A stretch of 6,352 bases of DNA from UBA5536 sp964592595. GTDB lineage: Bacteria; Bacteroidota; Bacteroidia; Bacteroidales; F082. Both the position numbers and the translations under genes were made by a program. The notes under the pieces are model-generated. The model was not told the DNA's origin and did not search any database. It worked only from the letters and a program-made list of their open reading frames with translations. Numbering within the stretch: position 1 is the first letter of the stretch; every line of letters starts with the position of its first letter. The DNA is taken from contig CAZQFH010000106.1 in NCBI GenBank assembly GCA_964592595.1, forward strand, positions 1 to 6,352. Reading direction: 5' to 3'. This document shows positions 1 to 4,908 of the stretch, one piece after another.

Positions 1-99
1 TTTTTTACAAAAATACAATTAATATGTGTAAATATTTATTAGACTTTATATAAAAAAAATTGTTTCATCGGGTTAAAGGCTTACTGGTTTTGAAATGGA

Positions 100-336
100 T
101 TAGCTCAAAAAATCTTTGATTTCAGTAGAGGAAGGAACACGGCCGCTTACCACCACTTTTTCGTCAACGACCAGTCCGGGCGTGCGCATCACACCATAAT
201 TCATGATATCCATGATGTCTTCTACTTTAGTGATTTCAGCATCAATTTGATGTTCGGCAACCACATTGCGAACGCTTTGCTCGAGGGTTTTACATTTTGG
301 GCAGCCTGTGCCCAGAATTTTAATGGATTTTGACAT
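100..336 (-). CDS. Small CPKC thioredoxin-fold (redox-active disulfide) protein
   Basis: This 78-residue protein belongs to the small thioredoxin-like family often annotated as 'redox-active disulfide protein 2' (thioredoxin_3 type). Residues 5-11 form the first strand, the dithiol motif CPKC is at residues 12-15, and the thioredoxin cis-proline is Pro53 (RTPGLVV). The Gly-Thr-Gly before the first Cys and a final strand ending near SGRVPS also fit the family, and the length is typical. There is no signal peptide, so it should act in the cytosol as a dithiol/disulfide or persulfide carrier. The start codon lies 4 bp after the stop codon of the ArsR-family gene at 341-664, so the two are co-transcribed leftward from the promoter at 693-724. 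Two intact relatives and one broken relative lie on the opposite strand of this window. The physiological partner is unknown. Family assignment is firm; function is inferred. Confidence 0.88.
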   Translation of the reverse strand: MSKSIKILGTGCPKCKTLEQSVRNVVAEHQIDAEITKVEDIMDIMNYGVMRTPGLVVDEKVVVSGRVPSSTEIKDFLS

Positions 337-340
337 TACT

Positions 341-664
341 TTAGATATTAAGGGTTTTTAATTGTTCGTTTTTGAATAAATCACAGAAGTATTGCTTGGC
401 CAGTTCCCAGTTAGCGCGATCCAGACAATATTTTATTTTAGGAGGATTCACCTCTCCTTTGATCAGGCCTGAAGCTTTCAACTCCTTTAAATGTTGCGAT
501 AAAGTGGAACGGGCTATGGGTAGTTCATCCGCTATATCTCCGCTATAGCAGCAACTTTGATTCGAAAGCAACTCCAGTATCATCACACGGGCAGGATGTC
601 CCATTGCCTTGGCAATTCTGGCTAACTTGATCTGACTTTCGGTATAGGTAATCGTTACTGACAT
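341..664 (-). CDS. ArsR/SmtB-family thiol-rich transcriptional repressor (leftward unit)
   Basis: This 107-residue winged-helix regulator is normal in length for ArsR/SmtB. The family's KAMGHPARVMIL helix is at residues 19-30, the recognition helix (RSTLSQHLKEL) at 52-62, and the wing at about 66-80. Candidate sensor thiols are Cys38-Cys39 in CCYSGD at the start of helix 3, Cys80 in KYC after the wing, and Cys94 near the C-terminus. The CC pair lies close to, but not exactly at, the position of the classical CVC motif of ArsR. Metalloid, soft-metal or persulfide sensing is therefore plausible but not decided. A hand alignment gives about 60% identity over about 85 residues with the second repressor at 1102-1401, including an identical RSTLSQHLKELK segment. 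It is the first gene of the leftward unit. Its start codon lies 10 bp from an inverted-repeat operator (675-692), which implies autoregulation. I give no symbol because the inducer is unknown. Confidence 0.92.
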   Translation of the reverse strand: MSVTITYTESQIKLARIAKAMGHPARVMILELLSNQSCCYSGDIADELPIARSTLSQHLKELKASGLIKGEVNPPKIKYCLDRANWELAKQYFCDLFKNEQLKTLNI

Positions 665-665
665 G

Positions 666-679
666 TATTTCGTATTTCG
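666..679. repeat. Tandem 7-bp direct repeat beside operator 1
   Basis: TATTTCG occurs twice head to tail at 666-672 and 673-679. The second copy runs into the left arm of the inverted repeat at 675-692. The first copy may therefore be an extra half-site, letting a repressor dimer bind in a second register between the operator and the start codon at 664. The repeat is plainly visible; the role is inferred. Confidence 0.5.
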
Positions 680-692
680 TAAAATAACGAAA
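675..692. promoter_or_regulatory. Operator 1: perfect inverted repeat TTTCGT-N6-ACGAAA
   Basis: The arms TTTCGT (675-680) and ACGAAA (687-692) are perfectly complementary with a 6-bp spacer. Read on the minus strand, the 18-mer matches operator 2 (826-843, plus strand) at 17 of 18 positions, and the match continues two more bases downstream (19 of 20). The site directly abuts the predicted -7 element at 693-700 and should cover the transcription start of the leftward unit. That is a typical place for an ArsR/SmtB repressor to block transcription. The repeat and the match are seen directly; binding by the local repressors is inferred. Confidence 0.75.
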
Positions 693-724
693 CAAAAGTA
701 GATGCTTTGGCCGGATTGACCAAA
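693..724 (-). promoter_or_regulatory. Bacteroidota-type promoter of the leftward arsR-trx unit
   Basis: On the minus strand, TTTG at 724-721 is followed after 20 bp by TACTTTTG at 700-693. This is an exact match to the Bacteroidota consensus TTTG at -33 and TAnnTTTG at -7. The predicted start site falls at about 686, inside operator 1, giving a leader of only about 20 nt before the ATG at 664. The -7 element ends one base before the operator arm, so repressor and polymerase should exclude each other. Confidence 0.65.
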
Positions 725-807
725 ATAAAAATGTTAAAATGAAGATAAACACTGAAATTTATATTATGTCTAAATAAGCCGTATTTTTATATTTTGTAAA
801 TTATTTT

Positions 808-838
808 TTTGAAAAGCGGTAATCATTTCGTTATTTTG
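808..838 (+). promoter_or_regulatory. Probable promoter of the rightward operon
   Basis: TTTG at 808-811 is followed after 19 bp by TTATTTTG at 831-838, which differs from TAnnTTTG at one position (second base T instead of A). The -7 element lies within the inverted repeat of operator 2, so binding there would directly mask it. The transcription start would be near 845, a few bases before the broken first gene. No better TAnnTTTG match lies between 701 and 862 on this strand. The imperfect -7 element makes this call weaker than the leftward promoter. Confidence 0.5.
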
Positions 839-844
839 CGAAAT
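825..844. promoter_or_regulatory. Operator 2: inverted repeat ATTTCG-N8-CGAAAT
   Basis: ATTTCG (825-830) and CGAAAT (839-844) are perfectly complementary with an 8-bp spacer. The core 826-843 (TTTCGT-N6-GCGAAA) equals the minus-strand reading of operator 1 except for one base. Both operators therefore point the same way relative to the unit they control, with centres about 151 bp apart. This strongly suggests that the two paralogous ArsR-family proteins, which share the same recognition helix, bind both sites and co-regulate both units. Confidence 0.72.
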
Positions 845-862
845 AACTAAACCTTACTAAGA

Positions 863-1102
863 ATAAAAATAGAAATTTTAGTTACTGACTGTCCAAATTG
901 CTAAATAATGAAGACTCATGTTAAAGAAAGAATCCAAGAATTACAAATGGTGGTCAAACTTAGCATAGTGGATTTAGACAGTAGCCACATTGTGGAAAAT
1001 GAAATTTATGCACCGGCACTTAAAATTAATGGTAAATTGATATTCAAGGGCTTACAACCAAATAAAGAGGCCATTAAAGGACAATTAAAAAACTACACTT
1101 AA
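863..1102 (+). pseudogene. Broken CPNC thioredoxin-fold gene (ATA at start position, in-frame TAA after CPNC)
   Basis: Read from 863 in one frame, the DNA encodes 79 codons resembling the neighbouring small thioredoxin-fold proteins. There is a first strand KIEILVTD, then CPNC at 890-901, a helix, a cis-proline in YAPALKINGK, and the closing strand and helix. Two defects are visible. No ATG, GTG or TTG precedes the motif in this frame; the codon where ATG is expected is ATA (863-865). The codon right after CPNC is TAA (902-904). Each differs by one transition from a functional codon (ATG to ATA, CAA to TAA), although the ancestral codons are unknown. An intact 64-codon stretch from ATG 908 to 1102 would give a protein without the first strand or the redox cysteines. 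The rest of the frame is undamaged, so inactivation looks recent, or the defects are sequencing errors. Its stop codon overlaps the next gene's ATG (TAATG at 1100-1104), so translation here may have driven the repressor gene. Confidence 0.75.
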
Positions 1103-1401
1103 TGGATAAAAAGATTGTTTTCGAGGCTGACATCAATGAGTTGGCAAGGTTTTCAAAAGCCATGAGTCATCCTGTGAGGATTTATATCCTAAAAAAACTC
1201 TCACATATGAATACTTGCTGTTACAGTGGTGATCTGGTTGAAGAATTGCCTGTGGGCAGATCCACTTTATCCCAGCACCTGAAAGAGCTCAAGCATGCCG
1301 GCCTTATTCAGGGCGAAACAGAAGCACCTTATATTAAGTATTGTTTGAACCGCGAAAACTGGGAAAAAGTGCGGCAATTGTGTAAGGATTTGTTTGAATA
1401 A
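1102..1401 (+). CDS. ArsR/SmtB-family thiol-rich transcriptional repressor (rightward operon)
   Basis: This 99-residue winged-helix repressor is a paralogue of the one at 341-664. It shows KAMSHPVRIYIL at residues 19-30, the recognition helix RSTLSQHLKEL at 53-63, and the wing with IKYC at about 78-81. Its possible sensor thiols are Cys39-Cys40 (CCYSGD), Cys81 and Cys94. Cys94 is shifted one position relative to the conserved DLF compared with the paralogue, so the C-terminal thiol may be placed slightly differently. The ATG shares one base with the stop codon of the preceding broken gene, which indicates translational coupling. It stands second in the operon behind operator 2, so it should repress itself and the downstream electron-transfer genes. 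The inducer (arsenite, another soft metal or metalloid, or persulfide) cannot be told from sequence. Confidence 0.92.
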   Translation: MDKKIVFEADINELARFSKAMSHPVRIYILKKLSHMNTCCYSGDLVEELPVGRSTLSQHLKELKHAGLIQGETEAPYIKYCLNRENWEKVRQLCKDLFE

Positions 1402-1418
1402 TTTTAATTAGTAAGACC

Positions 1419-1661
1419 ATGTTAGCAATTAAAGTTTTAGGGCCAGGATGCCCTAATTGTCTTAAACTGGAAAAGCTGTGCCGGGAGGTTTTGACCGAAT
1501 CTGGTTTGGATGGAAAGGTTGAGAAATTAACCACTCAGGCTGATTTTGAACATTGGGGTGTTTGGCTTACTCCTGCACTGGTAATTAATGAAAAATTAAT
1601 GCTTCAAGGTAAATTGCCCACTAAGAACACGCTTTTAAATTGGATCAAAAAGGCAGTTTAG
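1419..1661 (+). CDS. Small CPNC thioredoxin-fold protein
   Basis: This 80-residue protein is of the same family as the one at 100-336. Strand IKVLGPG is at residues 4-10, CPNC at 11-14, an extra Cys21 in the first helix, and cis-Pro52 in LTPALVINEK. It lacks a signal peptide and should be cytosolic. It follows the repressor gene by 17 bp and precedes the rhodanese gene by 25 bp, so it is part of the operon. Its CPNC motif matches that of the broken gene at 863-1102 and may supply the lost activity. In related loci, such proteins sit beside ArsR regulators or permeases and are thought to handle disulfides or metalloid-thiol adducts; the reaction here is inferred. Confidence 0.88.
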   Translation: MLAIKVLGPGCPNCLKLEKLCREVLTESGLDGKVEKLTTQADFEHWGVWLTPALVINEKLMLQGKLPTKNTLLNWIKKAV

Positions 1662-1686
1662 ATTTCATTCCTAAAACTTTTTATTT

Positions 1687-2133
1687 ATGAAAAAAACAGA
1701 TAAACCTATTTTTCAGGATTTTCACATCGAAGGCGTTGAGCATATTGCCCCGCAGCATGCGTATGAATTGATTACTAAAAACGAAGCTGTGTTGATTGAT
1801 GTACGTGAAATGGACGAAGTGAAAGCCGAAGGTATTGATATGGAGGGCGTGTTATATCATCCAATGTCAGCCATTTTAGACCGGCTTAAGTACATCAGCA
1901 AAAATCAAAAAATCATTTTGGCATGCCCGGGTGGTGTGCGCAGCTCCAAGGTAGCCAACCTGCTCAATCGTTTCGATTATCCCGATGTGGCTAACCTCGA
2001 TGGCGGAATGATGCAATGGAAAGTGCAGGGTTTGCCCTATAAAGTTTATCTGAAGATTAGTGCGGGAGCAGGTTGTGGCTGTGGCTGCAACAGCGAAACC
2101 GACAGCTTGCTCAATGGCAAAAGTTGTTGCTAG
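1687..2133 (+). CDS. Single-domain rhodanese (sulfurtransferase) with cysteine-rich C-terminal tail
   Basis: This 148-residue protein carries one rhodanese domain. LIDVRE is at residues 36-41, and the active-site loop CPGGVRSS at 80-87 has catalytic Cys80, Arg85 and Ser86. The closing motif NLDGGMMQWK is at 103-112. Rhodaneses pass sulfane sulfur through a cysteine persulfide. After the domain ends at about residue 120, there is a tail with GCGCGC (129-134; Cys130, 132, 134) and a terminal Cys147-Cys148, an arrangement that could bind soft metal or metalloid ions or carry persulfide. No signal peptide is seen, so it should be cytosolic. Its position between two thioredoxin-fold genes suggests they reduce or receive sulfur from Cys80 or the tail. 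Arsenate reductase is a less likely alternative, because the loop is rhodanese-type (C-x-x-G-x-R-S) and the flanking motifs are rhodanese. Fold confidence is high; substrate unknown. Confidence 0.92.
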   Translation: MKKTDKPIFQDFHIEGVEHIAPQHAYELITKNEAVLIDVREMDEVKAEGIDMEGVLYHPMSAILDRLKYISKNQKIILACPGGVRSSKVANLLNRFDYPDVANLDGGMMQWKVQGLPYKVYLKISAGAGCGCGCNSETDSLLNGKSCC

Positions 2134-2169
2134 GCCGGTTTTTTATCAATAAGTGTAAGCGAAGCTGTC

Positions 2170-2424
2170 ATGATTCATTCCGTAAAATTGCTTTGTCCGT
2201 CCAAAAAATGCAGGAAATGTATCCGTTTTGAGCAAAAGATTGCTGAAAAATTCAGGCAACTTGACAAAGCCGTAATAATTGAAATTATTGATCAGCAGAA
2301 GGACTGGATGCGATACAACACCTGGATCTTGCCTACAGTAGTCATCAATGGCAAAGTAGTTTCAAGAGGTTATGTACCTGCGGTAAGTCAGATTAAAAAA
2401 ATAGTGAACATACCGGATGACTAA
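2170..2424 (+). CDS. Divergent CRKC thioredoxin-fold protein
   Basis: This 84-residue protein has the same plan as the other small thioredoxin-fold proteins here. It has strand SVKLLCP, a dithiol at residues 14-17, a helix, a second strand IIEIID, and cis-Pro55 in ILPTVVINGK. The redox motif is CRKC instead of CP(K/N)C, and a further Cys9 lies five residues before it in a two-residue-longer loop. Loss of the Pro and gain of basic residues should change the redox potential and partner choice. It is 36 bp after the rhodanese gene and 30 bp before the cytochrome gene. No signal peptide is visible, so a direct role in periplasmic haem attachment (CcmG/ResA-like) is unlikely. Partner and reaction are unknown. 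Confidence 0.82.
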   Translation: MIHSVKLLCPSKKCRKCIRFEQKIAEKFRQLDKAVIIEIIDQQKDWMRYNTWILPTVVINGKVVSRGYVPAVSQIKKIVNIPDD

Positions 2425-2454
2425 TTAAGTTGTAAACCAAATAAAAACCAAACC

Positions 2455-4908
2455 ATGGAATTAAAACGTTTTGCAATACCATTGGCTGTTATTACAGCGC
2501 TTATGGTTTTTGTAGTAGCTTTTACAATGCCTCAAAAACAGGCTGATAATGTAGCATCCAAAACTAAAAAACACATCAAAGATGATGTTTGTCCGCCATT
2601 TTTTCTGCTTACCCAAAATGGTGAAACCATCAATCCTGTTTTAGGAATTAATATTGACGAGCCTTATTCGCCCAAACAAACCTGTGGAAAATGTCATGAT
2701 TATGAGCTGATTACTTCAGGCTTTCATTTCCAGCAGGGAAAAGATGAAGCGGCCGACTCGCTACAGGCTTCCCGATCAAAATGGGTATCGCATGCCGGAA
2801 ATTATGGCGGAAACTGGTGTTCGCCTGCGCCTTTGTATAGTTACTTATCGCCCAAACAAAATTCCACTGAAAAGCTCATGGACATGACCTCTTTTGATTT
2901 TGTGAACAAATGTGGTGTGTGTCATCCGGGCGGCGGTTCATTAGAATATGACCGCAACAACCGGCGCTATGATGAAATAATGGCAGACCAGGCATTTAAT
3001 TTTGTTGATGGCGCTAAAAACCAGCTTGATGGCGACTATTACAAAGCACATTGGAAAGCTTCGGGTGTGATTGAAGCGGATTGTTTTCTTTGTCATTTGC
3101 CCGAATACAATAACAAAGAGCGGGTTCGTCAGATCCAGCAATTCAACTATCAATATGCTGCTTTGGCGGCTTCGGGATTGGGCAAAGTGGATGGCGCTGT
3201 TAAATCGGGCGAAGCGATCACCATCACCTACGATATTTCAAAATTCAATGCTGATGGCAGGCTTGAACCACATATCGTAAAAGAGCCCCGCAACGAGGCT
3301 TGTTTGTCGTGTCATGCCAAGCCGGGTTACAAAAAACGCGGAGCCGATTTTTCGCATCGCAACGATGTTCACCTGGCAGCCGGACTTAAATGTGTGGATT
3401 GCCATCCTGCTGGTTCTGCTGCGACTGATGAACGAATCAACGGTTATGAAATGCACCAAATTGCTAAAGGCGATGATCCGGGCGGAGTGGTACGCAATGA
3501 TTTGGATAATACTATGCGAACGTGCACCGATTGTCATGATAAGGGTTATCTTGGGGCTCCTTATGCTACGCACAGCTGGCTCCCACAGCTGCATCTCGAA
3601 AAAATAGCCTGTCAAACCTGTCACATCCCTAACCGATACGTTAAGTCAGCACATTATGTAGCCAGCGATGTATTTAACCCGGGCACAAAAATTCCCTCCA
3701 AAGGGAAACACTTATGGACGTTTTATGGGCCCGATATACAGTACTGGAATCATTATGGCGACCTTGAAATGATGGGCTATGCCGACAAACCCACTTTTGC
3801 TTTTCAGCCTGAATTGATTCGCTATAAGGGAAAAATTTATCCGGCAAACCGTGTGCATACTTCCTGGCCCGGATTGCTTAGTGCTGCAAATGAACCGCTT
3901 ATGCAGCCCAAGATGAGTGATGTGTATAAGCTGTGGGACAGCTTTAAAAAGAATCCGGCAGCTTATCCCGATCTGGCTAAAATCAATGATGACAATGGGG
4001 ATGGCGTGATCGAGATCAACCGGCCGGAAGAAATTGAAGCCCTCATTTTTTCGATCGGCAATATGTTAGCTAACATAAATTATCCAATCGGTGATCAACA
4101 GCCTGTTTGGGTGATGAATAATCGTGTTTATACTTCAGGTGAAGATTTTTTTGAGTTAACCATGGAAGACTGGGAGGCATCTCCTTACGGCAATGTGCAT
4201 ACGTATAATCATGATATTCAAGCAGCCAATGCTGCTCTGGGGGCCAAATCGTGTACGGAATGCCATGCGACCAATGCAGACTTTTTTTATGCTTCCGTAT
4301 TGCAGTATCCTGTCGATAAATCTGGAAATATAGCGTTACAACGGCAATACGAAGTGCTGGGAATGAATGGTTTTATGGTTTGGCTCTCTGCCATTCGCGA
4401 ACAATACCTGAAAAACATCTCCTTTGCTCTGTTGCTTATCCTTTTTGTTGTGATTGTTTTGGCCCTGTTGTTTGATATTAACCAGCGAAAAGCCATCATC
4501 GACTTAAAACCTTTTTACCTTACGCTGGCTTATGCAGCATCGCTGGCAACACTGCTTTTGATTTGGATAAAACCCGATTTGCATGCCTATATCTTACCTG
4601 AACGAATGGTTTTGGATAAGAACCACTTCCTGATTAGTATGATACCGCTTATTACCGGCTTTTACATGTTTTTTGATTTGCAAAAGCAAGCTCAGCAGCA
4701 GAGCTTCCGCTATAAGTTATTGGCTGTTTTTTTATCTTTGACAGCTGTTTCAGGATTTTTGATCATGATCAAGTTTAGTGCAATCAGTGGTTTGGTTGCT
4801 TTATCTTTTAGCCTTTTCGAGTTTTGTATGATTGTTATCAGTTTGCTGGCAATAAGTCATTTCCTGCATACTCCTTTTCGAAAAATGAAAGAGTATGTTG
4901 TTGATTAG
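2455..4908 (+). CDS. Membrane-anchored octaheme cytochrome c (OTR-like layout) with C-terminal five-helix membrane domain
   Basis: This 817-residue protein has an N-terminal hydrophobic segment (residues 6-24) with no obvious cleavage site. Eight CxxCH haem-binding motifs follow, with first Cys at residues 77, 153, 210, 283, 313, 357, 386 and 600. About five membrane helices lie near 652-672, 688-706, 725-743, 756-774 and 780-803. The spacing, and the segment HLEKIACQTCHIP around haem 7, recall the octaheme tetrathionate reductase (OTR) superfamily, whose members reduce tetrathionate, nitrite or hydroxylamine. Typical OTRs are soluble and shorter; the 210-residue gap before haem 8 and the membrane tail are additions. 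Non-haem Cys46 and Cys122 could matter for catalysis. DDNGDGVIE at 512-520 resembles an EF-hand-like calcium loop without the usual final Glu. The haem domain should be periplasmic, and the helices may take electrons from quinol. The A-rich 30-bp leader fits this start. The gene overlaps the porin gene by 14 bp. Substrate is not known. Confidence 0.88.
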   Translation: MELKRFAIPLAVITALMVFVVAFTMPQKQADNVASKTKKHIKDDVCPPFFLLTQNGETINPVLGINIDEPYSPKQTCGKCHDYELITSGFHFQQGKDEAADSLQASRSKWVSHAGNYGGNWCSPAPLYSYLSPKQNSTEKLMDMTSFDFVNKCGVCHPGGGSLEYDRNNRRYDEIMADQAFNFVDGAKNQLDGDYYKAHWKASGVIEADCFLCHLPEYNNKERVRQIQQFNYQYAALAASGLGKVDGAVKSGEAITITYDISKFNADGRLEPHIVKEPRNEACLSCHAKPGYKKRGADFSHRNDVHLAAGLKCVDCHPAGSAATDERINGYEMHQIAKGDDPGGVVRNDLDNTMRTCTDCHDKGYLGAPYATHSWLPQLHLEKIACQTCHIPNRYVKSAHYVASDVFNPGTKIPSKGKHLWTFYGPDIQYWNHYGDLEMMGYADKPTFAFQPELIRYKGKIYPANRVHTSWPGLLSAANEPLMQPKMSDVYKLWDSFKKNPAAYPDLAKINDDNGDGVIEINRPEEIEALIFSIGNMLANINYPIGDQQPVWVMNNRVYTSGEDFFELTMEDWEASPYGNVHTYNHDIQAANAALGAKSCTECHATNADFFYASVLQYPVDKSGNIALQRQYEVLGMNGFMVWLSAIREQYLKNISFALLLILFVVIVLALLFDINQRKAIIDLKPFYLTLAYAASLATLLLIWIKPDLHAYILPERMVLDKNHFLISMIPLITGFYMFFDLQKQAQQQSFRYKLLAVFLSLTAVSGFLIMIKFSAISGLVALSFSLFEFCMIVISLLAISHFLHTPFRKMKEYVVD

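Noticed and set aside
1..99. Terminator for the leftward unit in the AT-rich left edge
   Set aside because: Only small AT palindromes such as AAATATTT are present; no GC-containing stem with a following T-run was found.
543..752. Minus-strand open frame of 69 codons overlapping the leftward repressor and its promoter
   Set aside because: It overlaps the ArsR-family gene in another frame, has no family resemblance and runs through the operator.
902..904. In-frame stop after CPNC as a selenocysteine or recoding signal
   Set aside because: The codon is TAA, not TGA, it follows the second cysteine rather than replacing it, and TAA is an ordinary stop elsewhere in the window.
100..2133. A standard arsenic-resistance (ars) operon
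   Set aside because: ArsR-family regulators and small thioredoxin-fold proteins occur in such operons, but no arsenate reductase, Acr3/ArsB pump or ArsP permease is present in the window, and the protein with a catalytic Cys is a rhodanese.
2110..2145. Possible terminator at the rhodanese stop (short GCAA/TTGC stem followed by a T-run)
   Set aside because: The stem is only about 4 bp and overlaps the coding end. The T-run at 2140-2145 is not directly behind a stable hairpin.
2669..2860. Repeat of TCGCCCAAACAAA at two places in the cytochrome gene
   Set aside because: Both copies encode SPKQ in frame. It is a short coincidence of coding sequence with no further repeat around it.
3314..3607. 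Plus-strand open frame of 97 codons inside the cytochrome gene
   Set aside because: It is out of frame with eight well-placed CxxCH motifs and has no recognisable features of its own.
3238..3624. Minus-strand open frame of 128 codons inside the cytochrome gene
   Set aside because: It lies opposite the haem-motif region; its composition reflects the reverse complement of haem-binding codons and it shows no domain.
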